Shown one piece after another: positions 38,984 through 48,106 of a DNA stretch of 64,000 nucleotides. Both the position numbers and the translations under genes were made by a program. Position 1 is the stretch's first letter, and every line of letters starts with the position of its first letter. The notes under the pieces are model-generated. The model was not told the DNA's origin and ran no database searches. It was given only the letters and a program-made list of their open reading frames with translations. Source of the stretch: Lacunisphaera sp. (GTDB lineage: Bacteria > Verrucomicrobiota > Verrucomicrobiia > Opitutales > Opitutaceae); NCBI GenBank assembly GCA_029945445.1, contig JAQSCO010000049.1:51905-115904 (forward strand). The letters are read 5' to 3'.

Positions 38984-40150
38984 TCAATACACGTCGCGCT
39001 GGTAGCGCTTGTCCTTCTTCATCTGCTTCACGTAGTCGGCCGCGGCCGCGGGATCCATTCCGCCTTGCTGGGCGATGATCTCCAGCAACGCCGCATCGAC
39101 GTCCTTCGCCATGCGGTGGGCGTCGCCGCAGACATAAAACACCGCGCCGCCCTTGAACCACGCCCACAGCTCCGCCGCCGCCTCGCGCATGCGGTCCTGC
39201 ACGTAGATTTTTTTCTGCTGGTCGCGCGAAAACGCCAGGTCGACGCGCGCCATCTTGCCTTCAGCGAGCAGCCGCTTCCATTCGTCGCCGTAAAGATAAT
39301 CGGTCTTCTCGTGCTGGTCGCCGAAGAACAGCCAGTTGCGACCGGCGGCCTTGGTCGCGATCCGCTCCTGCACAAACGCGCGGAACGGCGCCACCCCGGT
39401 GCCCGGCCCGACCATGATGATGTCCTTGCCCGGATCCTCCGGCAGGCCGAAGTGTGACGCGGCCACAAAGACCGGGATCGGCGTCCGGCGGCGCGTGACA
39501 CGGTCGGCGAGGAAGGTCGAGCAGACGCCGTAGCGCCGGCGGCCGTTGGACTCGTAGCGCACGGGCGCCACCGTCAGGTGCACCTGCCCCGGGTAGAGCG
39601 TGGACGAGGAGGCGATCGAATAGAGCCGCGGCATCAGCCGACGCAGGTGGTCGGCCAGTTCCTGCGGCGTCAGCTTGGCGCCGGGAAATTCCTCCAGCAA
39701 GTCGATGTATTCACGCTGTCCGAGGAAGGTCTCGCGGAGTTCCTCCGCGCCCGGCGCGAGCAAGGCCGCCAGCTGGGCCCGTTCCTTCTCGTCGCCGGTC
39801 TTGGCGGCGAGGGTGTCGAGGATCTTCTTGGTCGGCTGCGAGAGGGAAAGCTTGCTGGTCAGCGCGTCGCGCAAACTGACGGGCGCGGTCAGGCGCGGCA
39901 GCATCACCGGCTCGTTGCCCGTGGCGGCGAGCAACTCGATGATCTCGTCGACCAACTGCGGCCGGTTGGTGGCGTAGACTCCGAGCGAATCGCCCACGGT
40001 GTAGGTCAGTCCGCTGCCCGCGATGTCGACGACCAGGTGGCGGGTGTCCTTGCTCGAGCCGTCCTTGTTGAGCACCCGGTTCTCCAGCAATTTGGCGGAA
40101 AGCGGATTGTCCTTCGTGTAGGCACTGAACGGCGGAGTGGAAACATGCAT
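38984..40150 (-). CDS. CysJ-like FAD/NADPH reductase lacking a flavodoxin domain
   Basis: 388 aa from the ATG at 40,150 (MHVSTPPFSAYTKDNPL). It matches the FAD- and NADPH-binding parts of sulfite-reductase flavoprotein/cytochrome P450 reductase: FAD motif RLYSIASSS, NADPH motif GPGTGVAPFRAFVQERI, ribose region RDQQKKIYVQDRMRE, and the end KDKRYQRDVY. The usual N-terminal FMN flavodoxin domain is absent, and no separate flavodoxin or sulfite-reductase hemoprotein gene is in this window. It may feed electrons to a ferredoxin, a separate flavodoxin or a hemoprotein encoded elsewhere. Confidence 0.88.
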   Translation of the reverse strand: MHVSTPPFSAYTKDNPLSAKLLENRVLNKDGSSKDTRHLVVDIAGSGLTYTVGDSLGVYATNRPQLVDEIIELLAATGNEPVMLPRLTAPVSLRDALTSKLSLSQPTKKILDTLAAKTGDEKERAQLAALLAPGAEELRETFLGQREYIDLLEEFPGAKLTPQELADHLRRLMPRLYSIASSSTLYPGQVHLTVAPVRYESNGRRRYGVCSTFLADRVTRRRTPIPVFVAASHFGLPEDPGKDIIMVGPGTGVAPFRAFVQERIATKAAGRNWLFFGDQHEKTDYLYGDEWKRLLAEGKMARVDLAFSRDQQKKIYVQDRMREAAAELWAWFKGGAVFYVCGDAHRMAKDVDAALLEIIAQQGGMDPAAAADYVKQMKKDKRYQRDVY

Positions 40151-40257
40151 GCGCAACGATAATTAACGCCCCCCGGACGCCTGCTTGGCAAGCATGGTTT
40201 GCGTCACGGGGAATCTCGTTGCGCCACCCTGCGCCGCCTGCCATGCAGCCGGCTTAC

Positions 40258-41034
40258 ATGGAGCCTCTCCGCATTCAGAAATTTATCGCCGACTCCGGCC
40301 TGTGCTCGCGCCGCGCCGCCGAGGCCCTGATCGTCGCGGGCGAGGTCTATGTCAACGGCCAGAAGGCCTCCCTCGGCCAGAAGATCGAGCCGGACGCGGA
40401 CAAGGTCTCCGTCAACGGCAAGGCCGTCAGCCCCAAGGCCCAGCCGAAGCTCGCGCTCGTCATGCACAAGCCCCGCGGCGTCGTCTGCAGCAACAGCGAC
40501 CCGCACGCCGAGCAGACCATCTTCGACCTCCTGCCGCGCGAATGGGCCCGGCTGCGCCTCTTTTGTGCCGGCCGGCTCGACAAGGACAGCGAGGGTCTCG
40601 TCATCCTCACCTCCGACGGCGACCTCGCGCACAAGCTCATGCACCCGTCGAACCTGGTCGTAAAGCGCTACTACGTCTCGCTCGAGGAGCCCTTCCCCGC
40701 CGGCCGCCTGCGCCAGCTGCTCCGCGGCGTGGTCATCGAGGGCGAGCACCTGAAGGTCGAGCGCGCCAACCTCGTCAACCCCAAGCCCGACGGCGCCTCG
40801 ACCCAGCTCGATGTCCACATGCACCACGGCAAGAAGCGCGAGATCCGCCAGCTCTTCACCGCCCTCGGCTTCGAGGTCCGCCGTCTGCGCCGCTACCAGA
40901 TCGGCGCCCTCCGCCTGAAAGGAATTCCTTTGCGCGGCGTGAAACAACTTTCTACGAAAGAAATCCAATCCCTCTTCGCCGTCCCTCCCTCCCACTACCG
41001 CCAACCGGCGGGCACTGCCTTCGATGAAAACTAA
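40258..41034 (+). CDS. 16S/23S rRNA pseudouridine synthase (RsuA/RluB family)
   Basis: 258 aa from ATG MEPLRIQKFIADSGLCSRR; an in-frame ATG 15 bp upstream is possible. An N-terminal S4 RNA-binding domain (QKFIADSGLCSRRAAEALIV) is followed by the catalytic domain with the Asp nucleophile in AGRLDKDSEGLVILTSDG. The KKREIRQLFTALGFEVRRLRR segment is typical of the RsuA/RluB/E/F group. Which uridine it modifies (RluB-like 23S site most likely) is not certain. Its 3' end overlaps the next gene by 11 bp. Confidence 0.92.
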   Translation: MEPLRIQKFIADSGLCSRRAAEALIVAGEVYVNGQKASLGQKIEPDADKVSVNGKAVSPKAQPKLALVMHKPRGVVCSNSDPHAEQTIFDLLPREWARLRLFCAGRLDKDSEGLVILTSDGDLAHKLMHPSNLVVKRYYVSLEEPFPAGRLRQLLRGVVIEGEHLKVERANLVNPKPDGASTQLDVHMHHGKKREIRQLFTALGFEVRRLRRYQIGALRLKGIPLRGVKQLSTKEIQSLFAVPPSHYRQPAGTAFDEN

Positions 41035-41803
41035 AATCATCCTCCTCGCCCTCGCCTTCTCCGCCACCCGGCTCGCCGCCGACTTCCTCGCGACCGACAC
41101 GGCCGTGTTCATCCAGACCGACCCCAAGGCGCCGGTCATCGCCCGCCTCAAGGCGGGCACCACCGTGGTCACCGTGGGCGAAGCCCCGGCCGGCTGGCGC
41201 CGCATCGAGGTCAGCGGGCCGTTCGAGGCCTACGTCCTGAACCGCGATGTCACCAAGGGCCTCGATGTCCGCGAGGGCGCCAGCATCTACTCCGCCCCGC
41301 GCAAGGACGCGCCCGTCATGACTGTCGCCGCCGCGGGCGACAAGAGCGAGGTCACCGGCCTGCACGGCATCGACTGGGTCCAGATCAAGCTCGAGAAAAA
41401 GCTCCAGGGCTTCATCGCCATCGGTGAGACCGCCAACACCCCCGCGCCGGCCGCCCACGCGGTGCCCGTCACCGCCGCCCCCGCCGCGCCGGCCTCCGTC
41501 GGCTCGCTCGCGGCTCCCGGCCGCCCCGTGGCCATGACCGGCGACACCGCCGACCTGCCGCGGCTTTTCGCCGGCAAGCTCGTGCTCGCCCGCCGCCCCA
41601 TCTTCAACCCGAACCCGCCCTACGATTACCAGGTCGTCGACGCGAACGGCCGCCGCTTCGCCTACGTCGACACCCAGCGCCTGCGGCTGAACGAGAAGAT
41701 CGAGTCCTTCCTCGAGCGCGAGATCACCATCACCGGCACCGTCCGGAACACCGTCGACGGCAAGGACCTCGTCATTGCCGCCGAGGCGATGACGCTGAAA
41801 TAA
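41024..41803 (+). CDS. Secreted SH3-like protein
   Basis: 259 aa. Signal peptide [19 protein letters not shown]. Two SH3-type repeats follow: [22 protein letters not shown]-like near 25-75 and [18 protein letters not shown]-like near 87-140. An Ala/Pro linker (~143-170) leads to a C-terminal OB-like domain ([20 protein letters not shown]). SH3-like domains of this type often bind cell-wall or peptide ligands. Its start overlaps the pseudouridine synthase stop, so they are co-transcribed; a terminator follows. Confidence 0.75.
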   Translation: MKTKIILLALAFSATRLAADFLATDTAVFIQTDPKAPVIARLKAGTTVVTVGEAPAGWRRIEVSGPFEAYVLNRDVTKGLDVREGASIYSAPRKDAPVMTVAAAGDKSEVTGLHGIDWVQIKLEKKLQGFIAIGETANTPAPAAHAVPVTAAPAAPASVGSLAAPGRPVAMTGDTADLPRLFAGKLVLARRPIFNPNPPYDYQVVDANGRRFAYVDTQRLRLNEKIESFLEREITITGTVRNTVDGKDLVIAAEAMTLK

Positions 41804-41818
41804 ATTTTTTCTCCTTCC

Positions 41819-41845
41819 CCGCCGGCCGCGCGGCCGGCTTTTCAT
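41819..41845 (+). terminator. Terminator upstream of folD
   Basis: GCCGGCCGCGCGGCCGGC hairpin (41,821-41,838) followed by TTTTCATTTT on the plus strand. Confidence 0.75.
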
Positions 41846-41856
41846 TTTCCCGCACC

Positions 41857-42741
41857 ATGGAACTCATCGACGGTAACAAGATCGCCGCTGACATCATTGC
41901 CGAACTCAAGGCCGAGGTCGCCGCGCTCCCCGGCCGGCGGCCCTGCATCGCCCTCGTGCGCGTCGGCGAGGATCCCGCTTCCATCTCCTACGTGACGAAG
42001 AAGCAGAAGACCTCCGCCGAGATCGGCATCGAGAGCCGCCTCATCCTCCCGCCGGTCACGATTTCGCAGGCCGAACTCTTCGCGCTGATCGACGGCCTGA
42101 ACAACGACGAGGGTGTCGATGGCATTCTGGTCCAGTCGCCGCTGCCGAAGCACCTCAACGAGGTCGAGGTCTTCCGCCGCATCGCCGCGCACAAGGACGT
42201 CGACGGCTTCCACACGATGAACCTCGGCAAGCTCGCGCAGGAGGACGCCACCGGCTTCGTCGCCTGCACACCCGCCGGCATCATGGAACTGCTCCAGCGC
42301 TCCGGCGTGAAGCTTGCGGGGAAGCACGTCGTCGTCCTCGGCCGCAGCCTCATCGTCGGCAAGCCTGCGGCGTTGCTCGCGCTGCAGCGTCAGCCTTGGG
42401 CCAACGCCACGGTCACCGTCTGCCATTCGCAGACCGCGAACCTCCCCTCTTTCACGCGCCAGGCCGACATCCTCATCGCCGCGATCGGCAAGCCCGAATT
42501 CGTCACCGCCGACATGGTCAAACCCGGGGCGGTCGTCATCGACGTCGGCGTTAATCGCGTCGCTGATCCGACAAAGAAGTCCGGCTACCGGCTCACGGGC
42601 GACGTCCATTTCCCCACCGTGGCCCCGCTGTGCAGCAAGATCACGCCCGTCCCCGGCGGCGTCGGCCCCATGACCGTCGCCCTGCTCATGAAGAACACCG
42701 TCAAGGCCCGGCGGCAGAATTCCCTAGCTGACCGGGGTTAA
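41857..42741 (+). CDS. folD: Methylenetetrahydrofolate dehydrogenase/cyclohydrolase
   Basis: 294 aa. The start [18 protein letters not shown] is standard. Catalytic Tyr/Lys are in [16 protein letters not shown], the [12 protein letters not shown] motif is present, the NADP-binding site is [16 protein letters not shown], and the C-terminal [16 protein letters not shown] is diagnostic. It interconverts 5,10-methylene- and 10-formyl-tetrahydrofolate. Confidence 0.96.
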   Translation: MELIDGNKIAADIIAELKAEVAALPGRRPCIALVRVGEDPASISYVTKKQKTSAEIGIESRLILPPVTISQAELFALIDGLNNDEGVDGILVQSPLPKHLNEVEVFRRIAAHKDVDGFHTMNLGKLAQEDATGFVACTPAGIMELLQRSGVKLAGKHVVVLGRSLIVGKPAALLALQRQPWANATVTVCHSQTANLPSFTRQADILIAAIGKPEFVTADMVKPGAVVIDVGVNRVADPTKKSGYRLTGDVHFPTVAPLCSKITPVPGGVGPMTVALLMKNTVKARRQNSLADRG

Positions 42742-42811
42742 AATACTCCTGCCGCCCGCAAACAGGACACTTGCCACGCTCTGGCAAACCCACTTCTCTC
42801 CTGTAGACCGC

Positions 42812-43930
42812 ATGGCCGCACCCAAGATCCTCGTCGTCGACGACCAGCCCATCAACGTCCAGCTCCTGAAGCGCAAGCTGGAGCGCGAGGGCATGACTGT
42901 GGCCACGTCCTACTCCGGCCGCGAGGCGCTCGACCTCATCGCCGCCGACAAGCCCGACCTCATCCTGCTCGACGTCATGATGCCCGAGATGGACGGCATC
43001 GAGGTCTGTCAGCGCCTCCAGGCCAGCTCCGAGACCAAGTCCATCCCCGTCATCTTCATCACCGCGCGCACCTCCAAGGAGGGCAAGATCGAGGGCCTCG
43101 GCGTCGGCGCCGTGGACTACATCACGAAGCCCATCGATCTCGACGAGACCCTCGCCCGCGTGCAGACGCAGCTCCGCTTCGTCGCCATCAACCGCGAGCT
43201 CGTCGACCTGCAGCGCCGCCTCGGCGAATCCCGCCGCTCCGCCACCATCGGCGCCGTCACGCAGGGCATCGCGCATAACCTGAACAATCTCCTCGGCGTC
43301 GTCATCGGCTACGTCGACCTCATCAAGGCCTACAGCGAGAAGCCCGAGCTCGTCCGCAAGAACGCCCAGCACCTCGAGGACGCCGTCAACCGCATCGTCG
43401 TCATCATCAAGCAGCTCACTGGCCTGGTGGTGAAGAACAAGCCGCCGCTCATCCGCGCCAGCCTCGCCCGCATGATCGACAGCGGCATCCGCCGCTACCA
43501 GATCGACTATAAGATCGACCAGCCCATCACCGTCGAGAACGCGCCCGGCGACGTCCTGATCGAGACCAACGTCGAGGTGTTCGAGGAGGCGCTGGCCAAG
43601 CTCCTCGTCAACGCGTGGGAAAGCTACCACGACGAACCCGACGACAAGCGACCCATCAACATCCGCACCGAGGTCATCGAGCGCCCCGACGAGGGCCGCT
43701 TCGCCCTCGTGCATATCGAGGACAAGGGCCGCGGCGTCGACCCCGAGATCCGCGACCACGCCTTCGAGCCTTTCACGAGCACCAAGCACACCGTCGGCGT
43801 CGGCATGGGCCTGACCGTCGCGCGCCACTCGCTGCGGAACCTCGGTGGCGAGGTTTCCCTTGCGGATCGTCCCGGCGGAGGCTCGATCGCCACCATCCGC
43901 CACCCGCTCGACCGGAAAGCGAAGTCCTAA
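42812..43930 (+). CDS. Receiver-histidine kinase hybrid (REC first)
   Basis: 372 aa, cytoplasmic. The N-terminal receiver domain (~1-120) has acidic pocket D10-D11, phospho-acceptor D54 in ILLDVMMPEMDG, and K in YITKPID. A short helix leads to a HisKA-like segment with H155 in TQGIAHNLNNLLGVVIGY. The HATPase domain follows, with KLLVNAWESYHD (N-box), EDKGRGVD and GVGMGLTVARHS. The receiver-before-kinase order means that its kinase activity may be controlled by another kinase. No partner is encoded next to it. Confidence 0.9.
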   Translation: MAAPKILVVDDQPINVQLLKRKLEREGMTVATSYSGREALDLIAADKPDLILLDVMMPEMDGIEVCQRLQASSETKSIPVIFITARTSKEGKIEGLGVGAVDYITKPIDLDETLARVQTQLRFVAINRELVDLQRRLGESRRSATIGAVTQGIAHNLNNLLGVVIGYVDLIKAYSEKPELVRKNAQHLEDAVNRIVVIIKQLTGLVVKNKPPLIRASLARMIDSGIRRYQIDYKIDQPITVENAPGDVLIETNVEVFEEALAKLLVNAWESYHDEPDDKRPINIRTEVIERPDEGRFALVHIEDKGRGVDPEIRDHAFEPFTSTKHTVGVGMGLTVARHSLRNLGGEVSLADRPGGGSIATIRHPLDRKAKS

Positions 43931-43969
43931 GGTCGGGCGCGTCCGGCTCGGCGCGCCGCATCCCAGCCC

Positions 43970-44773
43970 ATGGCAAAAATCGCTTTCATCGGTGCCGGCA
44001 ACCTGGCCTCCGCCATCGTCCGCGGCCTGCTCGCGCAAAAGGTCGGCGCGCCCGCCGATCTCGCCTGCCTGAGCAAGAACGGCGCCACGGCGCAGAAGCT
44101 CGCGGCCGACACCGGCATCACCTTCGAACCCGACCTGGCGAAGCTGCTCGCGCATGCCGACACTGTCGTCGTTGCCTTCAAGCCGCAGTCACTCGCCGGC
44201 GCCGACCCGCGCCTCGCCGAACTCACCGCGGGCAAGCTCGTCCTCTCCGTCCTCGCCGGCAAGAAGCTGGCGCGGCTCGCGCAAGCTTTTCCGCAGGCCC
44301 GCAACCTCGTCCGCACGATGCCCAACACCCCCGCCGCCATCGGCGCGGGCATGACCTGCTGGTGTTCGCTCGCACCGCTCGCGCCGGCTGACCGGGCCAC
44401 CGTGGAAAAGCTCCTCGGCGCGCTCGGCCAGTTCCTCGAGCTCGGCGAGGAACACATGGATTGCGTCACGACCCTCGTCGGCAGCACGCCGGCGTTCCTC
44501 TTTGAATTCGTCGCCGCGCTGCGCGACGGCGGCGTCGCCGCCGGGCTGCCACGCGCCACCGCGCAGAAACTTGCGCTCGAGTCGGTGCTCGGCTCGGCGA
44601 AGCTCCTCGCCCAGACCGGCGGCGAGCCCGAGGAGTTGCGCGACAAGGTCGTGTCGCCCAACGGCACCACCTTCGCCGGCCTGCAGGTCATGGCCGCGCG
44701 CCAGTTCCGCGAGACGATCAAGGAAACCATCCTCGCCGGCACGCGCCGCGCCGGCGAGCTGTCGCGCGACTGA
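43970..44773 (+). CDS. proC: Pyrroline-5-carboxylate reductase
   Basis: 267 aa. Rossmann motif KIAFIGAGNLASAIVRGLL at the N-terminus. The C-terminal signature runs from EPEELRDKVVSPNGTTFAGL, matching the ProC DxVxSPGGTT pattern (here SPNGTT). The MPNTPAAIGAGMT segment is typical. It makes proline from pyrroline-5-carboxylate. It is followed 5 bp later by a membrane-anchored small protein gene, perhaps in one transcript. Confidence 0.94.
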   Translation: MAKIAFIGAGNLASAIVRGLLAQKVGAPADLACLSKNGATAQKLAADTGITFEPDLAKLLAHADTVVVAFKPQSLAGADPRLAELTAGKLVLSVLAGKKLARLAQAFPQARNLVRTMPNTPAAIGAGMTCWCSLAPLAPADRATVEKLLGALGQFLELGEEHMDCVTTLVGSTPAFLFEFVAALRDGGVAAGLPRATAQKLALESVLGSAKLLAQTGGEPEELRDKVVSPNGTTFAGLQVMAARQFRETIKETILAGTRRAGELSRD

Positions 44774-44778
44774 GCCGG

Positions 44779-45192
44779 ATGCCCTTCTGGCGGATCCTCA
44801 CCCTGCTGCTGGTGGTCGCGGTCGCGGGCATCAACCTGTGGCGCACCGCCGGGGACGGCCTGCGCACGCTCCGGCACCCGGTCGCCGACCCGGTCATGGC
44901 GCAGGAACAGCGTTTCGCGGCCCTGCGCCGCACGCTGCTGGAGCGCGGCATCAGCGGCACCGCGGGCTATTTCGCCGATGTGCCGAAGGAGAAGGTCTTC
45001 GCCGGGTTCGCGACCGTCTCCGAATACTACCAGATGCAATATGCGCTCGCCCCGCTGGTGCTCGACCTGAACACCGAGCATCACCCGTGGGCCGTCGCCA
45101 ACTTCCGGACGGCCGCGGCCATGCCACCGGGCTTCAAGGTTGTCCAGGACTTCGGCCAGGGTGTGTTCCTCCTGCAACAGGCCGCGCCATGA
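44779..45192 (+). CDS. Small membrane-anchored protein
   Basis: 137 aa, family not recognised. One N-terminal membrane segment (ILTLLLVVAVAGINLW) is followed by a ~110-residue extracytoplasmic domain with SEYYQMQYALAPLVLD and NTEHHPWAVANF. Its stop overlaps the ATG of the next membrane-protein gene (ATGA), so the two are translationally coupled and the product is probably an accessory of that membrane glycosyltransferase-like protein. Confidence 0.75.
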   Translation: MPFWRILTLLLVVAVAGINLWRTAGDGLRTLRHPVADPVMAQEQRFAALRRTLLERGISGTAGYFADVPKEKVFAGFATVSEYYQMQYALAPLVLDLNTEHHPWAVANFRTAAAMPPGFKVVQDFGQGVFLLQQAAP

Positions 45193-46613
45193 TGTCCGCC
45201 GTGTCCTCACTTTTCGCCGTCGCGTTCGCGTGGCTCATCGGCGCCCTGCTCACGGGATTGCTCTGGCCGCGGCGCGGTGAAGCCGCACTGGTGCTCTCGG
45301 TTGGCGCGGGCGTCGGGCTGGGCGTCACCTCGCTGATTTTCTTTTTCGCCTCGCTCGTCTCGGCCAATCCGTTCCCCGTGGCCTTTGCCGCGGAGCTGCT
45401 GCTGAGCTGCAGCCTGCTTTTTCTCTGGCTGCGGAAGAGGCGCACCCTGCCGCCCGCGCTGGTCGCACCGGCCCAGCCCGCGCGCTCGTGGCTGGGCGCC
45501 TTGGTGCGGTGGACCTTTGTCGCCGCGTGCGCCCTCGCGTTGTTCTCGACGGTGGCGGCCTGGCGCGTCGAGCCCTACGGCAGCTGGGACGGCTGGGCGC
45601 TCTGGAACATGAAGGCGCGCTTCCTCTACCGCGGCGGCTCCGCGGGATATTCCCAGATGGTCCAGCCGCCGCTCACGTGGACGCACCCCGATTATCCCCT
45701 GCTCGTGCCGGCGAGCGTGGCCCGCAGCTGGGCTTACACCGGCAGCGACTCGCCGTTCGCCACCGGCCTCGTCGCGACCGTCTTCGGGGTCGCGACCCTG
45801 GGCCTGCTCGTCGCCGGCGTGCACCGGCTGCGCAACCGCCTCATCGCGCTGACCGGCGGCCTGGTGCTGCTCGGCACGCCTTTTTTCGTCCGCTTCTCCT
45901 CGAACGAGCACGCGGACATCCCCGTCGGATTTTTCATGCTGGCCGCCACGGTCCTCCTCGGCATCGCCCGCGACGAGGGTGACCGCGGCGTCCTGTTCCT
46001 CGCCGGCCTGGCCACCGGGCTCGCGGCGTGGACGAAGAACGAGGGCTTGCTCTTCTGCGTGGTGCTGGGGTTGGTGTTCTCCACCACCCAGCTCGTCACG
46101 AAGCGCTGGCGCAACCTGCCGCCGCTGCTGGGCGGGCTGGCCCTGGCGTTGCTCCCGGTGCTCTGGTTCAAATTCGCGCTCGCCCCGCCGAACGACATCA
46201 TGGCCGGCCAGCACGCGGACGGACTCGCCAAGCTCGCCGACTGGTCGCGGCACCAGATCATCCTCAAGGCGTGGTGGCGCGACCTGCCCAAGTTCGGCGA
46301 ATGGTATTCCCTGCCCTTCCTCGTCATGCTGCTGCACCTGTTGGGCCCCGTCCGCGGCTGGTTCGATCGCCGCACGGTGGTCACCGGCGCGATCCTGCTG
46401 CTCATGCTGGCGGGCTACTACACCGTCTACCTGCTGAGCCCCTACGATCTGGCGTGGCATCTCGATTCATCGCTGGTGCGCCTGCTGATGCAGGTCTGGC
46501 CGGTCGCCGTGTTCCTGTGGTGCCTGCTGGCGGTCAGGGCCGGGCCGGCGGCCGCGCAAACGTCTCCGGCGGAATCGCCGGCGGGTTCGCCTCCATCCGG
46601 TCAATCAGCATGA
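45189..46613 (+). CDS. Polytopic membrane glycosyltransferase-like protein (GT-C/PMT-like)
   Basis: 474 aa from the ATG MMSAVSSLFAVAFAW that overlaps the preceding stop. About 11-12 hydrophobic segments. The extracytoplasmic loop YGSWDGWALWNMKARFLYRGG carries acidic and aromatic residues as in GT-C fold enzymes that use polyprenyl-phosphate sugars (PMT/ArnT-like). I infer transfer of a sugar outside the cytoplasmic membrane; the acceptor is unknown. Its last 80 bp overlap, in the opposite sense, the 3' end of the LolA-like gene. Confidence 0.75.
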   Translation: MMSAVSSLFAVAFAWLIGALLTGLLWPRRGEAALVLSVGAGVGLGVTSLIFFFASLVSANPFPVAFAAELLLSCSLLFLWLRKRRTLPPALVAPAQPARSWLGALVRWTFVAACALALFSTVAAWRVEPYGSWDGWALWNMKARFLYRGGSAGYSQMVQPPLTWTHPDYPLLVPASVARSWAYTGSDSPFATGLVATVFGVATLGLLVAGVHRLRNRLIALTGGLVLLGTPFFVRFSSNEHADIPVGFFMLAATVLLGIARDEGDRGVLFLAGLATGLAAWTKNEGLLFCVVLGLVFSTTQLVTKRWRNLPPLLGGLALALLPVLWFKFALAPPNDIMAGQHADGLAKLADWSRHQIILKAWWRDLPKFGEWYSLPFLVMLLHLLGPVRGWFDRRTVVTGAILLLMLAGYYTVYLLSPYDLAWHLDSSLVRLLMQVWPVAVFLWCLLAVRAGPAAAQTSPAESPAGSPPSGQSA

Positions 46614-47265
46614 TGTAGAGCGTGCGGCCGTTGGCCGTCGTCTCGATGCGGTGGGGCTGCAGCACGCCGCCGACCTCGCGAAAATCCTTGAAGAACGTGT
46701 CCACCGCCACGCGCTGGTTGCTGAACACCCGGTAGGCTGTGCGCTTCACGATCTCGTGGTTCTCCGCGTCCACCCAGAGGAAAAAGATGTTATCGCTCTT
46801 GTTCATGACGAGCAGCTTGAAGGCGTTGCGCCCGTCGATCGGCTCCTCGCCGGCGTAGTCGACCGAGTAGCCCTTCGCCGCGAAGTTGACCAGCGGGCCG
46901 TCGAAGTCGGCGTTGGCGACGAAATCATTCGCGTCGGCCGCGTTCATGTCCAGCGGCGCGCCGCCCTTCAGCTCCGAGTGGCTGGTCCAGGGCTTGCCCG
47001 CGCCATCGTAGGCCTGCACCACGCGCCGCAACGGCGTGAAGCTCTCGACGCGCAGCCGGCTCGGCCGCTGGGCCACCATCGTGAAGGGCACGACCTCCTC
47101 GTTGATGAAGGTGCGCCCCTCGGCCCGTAGCGCGGTCAGCGCCGCGAGCTTGTCGCCGGCCCGTTCCGCGTGTTTCCGGGCGATCTCATGCCCGAGCTGG
47201 GCCTGGACGATGGTTGCGGCCAGGAGGAAAGCCAGGGGAAGCAGTGGACGGATGAGCCTGACCAT
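46534..47265 (-). CDS. LolA-fold periplasmic protein (DUF2092-like)
   Basis: 243 aa. Signal peptide (MVRLIRPLLPLAFLLAATIVQA). The body has the concave beta-sheet pattern of lipoprotein-carrier proteins: FTMVAQRPSRLRVESFTPL, GAPLDMNAADANDFVANAD, NAFKLLVMNKSDNIFFLWVDAEN, and FSNQRVAVDTFFKDFREVGG. Closest in style to LolA/DUF2092-type proteins, which bind lipids or lipoproteins in the periplasm. The Pro-rich C-terminus overlaps the convergent membrane gene by 80 bp. Confidence 0.75.
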   Translation of the reverse strand: MVRLIRPLLPLAFLLAATIVQAQLGHEIARKHAERAGDKLAALTALRAEGRTFINEEVVPFTMVAQRPSRLRVESFTPLRRVVQAYDGAGKPWTSHSELKGGAPLDMNAADANDFVANADFDGPLVNFAAKGYSVDYAGEEPIDGRNAFKLLVMNKSDNIFFLWVDAENHEIVKRTAYRVFSNQRVAVDTFFKDFREVGGVLQPHRIETTANGRTLYIMLIDRMEANPPAIPPETFARPPARP

Positions 47266-47349
47266 GGAGTGCGGTTATCGTGCGCAAGTTCCGCGGGTCG
47301 TCTACCAGTAAAGATTGCCGCGGGCCCGGGAAGCGTTACCAGTCACGCC

Positions 47350-47589
47350 ATGGAATTCGGCTGGTGGGAAAAGGACGAGGAAGGCAAAAAGCGTCAGGTC
47401 TTTGTCGAGATCTTCGGCAAGAACATCACTTGGGCCCGGAAATACGGCCACAATTCCTCGTGGGAGCCCTTCACGAATCCCACGGACGCGGAATGGGACA
47501 AGCTCGTCGCCGAGGCCGAGCGCCGCGTGCCGCGCCGGCTTTTTTCCCAGAAGCAGTTCGAGTTTATTTTGAGCCAGCGGCCGAAATGA
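47350..47589 (+). CDS. Small conserved-looking protein
   Basis: 79 aa from the ATG MEFGWWEKDEEGKKRQVFVE. It is compact, soluble, and rich in Trp, Lys and Glu (NITWARKYGHNSSWEPFTNP, DWDK-like and AERRVPRRLFSQKQFEFIL). No known domain is recognised. Its last 26 bp overlap the 3' end of the convergent NUDIX gene. Codon pattern and domain-like composition favour a real gene. Confidence 0.65.
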   Translation: MEFGWWEKDEEGKKRQVFVEIFGKNITWARKYGHNSSWEPFTNPTDAEWDKLVAEAERRVPRRLFSQKQFEFILSQRPK

Positions 47590-48106
47590 GCCAGGGCCGC
47601 GCCTGCGGCCAGATGAGCATCAGCACGGGCGCCAGCTCCTGCGGCCGCTCCGCTAGCCAGCGGTCGATCTCCGCCGGCGTGAACCAGTCGCCGCGCTCGA
47701 TCTCATCCGCCTGCAGCGTGAACGGCCCCTCGGCCTCGACGCGGTAGACCCACAGGAATTCCTGGCCGGTCTGCTCCTGCGCTTCCAGCTTGAACAGCGG
47801 TTGCGGCGGCTTCACGGGCCGGCAGCCGAGTTCCTCCTCCAATTCGCGCACCGCCGTGCCGTCGTAGTCCTCGCCGGCGCCGACATGCCCGGCCGCCGAA
47901 GAGTCCCAGACGCCGGGAAACAAGTCCTTCTGCATCGAGCGCTGGTGGAGGAACACCTTGCCCGCCCGGTTGACCACGAGCATATGGACCGCCCGATGCC
48001 GCAGCTTGCGCCGGTGCACCTCGCGCCGCGGCAGCTGCCCGGTCACCCGGTCCCGCTCGTCCACCACGTCGAATAGCTCGTCCAGGTTTTGGCCCACGAA
48101 ATCCAC
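47564..48106 (-). CDS. NUDIX hydrolase
   Basis: ~180 aa. The NUDIX box is GHVGAGEDYDGTAVRELEEE (G-x5-E-x7-RELxEE) and the N-terminus LDELFDVVDERDRVTGQ matches isopentenyl-diphosphate-isomerase-like/YfcD-type NUDIX proteins. It hydrolyses a nucleoside-diphosphate-linked compound, exact substrate unknown. The start is uncertain: GTG at 48,106 or 48,097 lies inside a palindromic repeat (48,093-48,223), and the frame is open to an ATG at 48,196 through repeat sequence. I prefer the short form, because the residues beyond look like translated repeat. Confidence 0.85.
   Translation of the reverse strand: MDFVGQNLDELFDVVDERDRVTGQLPRREVHRRKLRHRAVHMLVVNRAGKVFLHQRSMQKDLFPGVWDSSAAGHVGAGEDYDGTAVRELEEELGCRPVKPPQPLFKLEAQEQTGQEFLWVYRVEAEGPFTLQADEIERGDWFTPAEIDRWLAERPQELAPVLMLIWPQARPWLISAAGSK

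Noticed and set aside
42701-44155. 484-codon open frame antisense to the receiver-kinase gene
   Set aside because: Shadow of a clear REC-HATPase gene.
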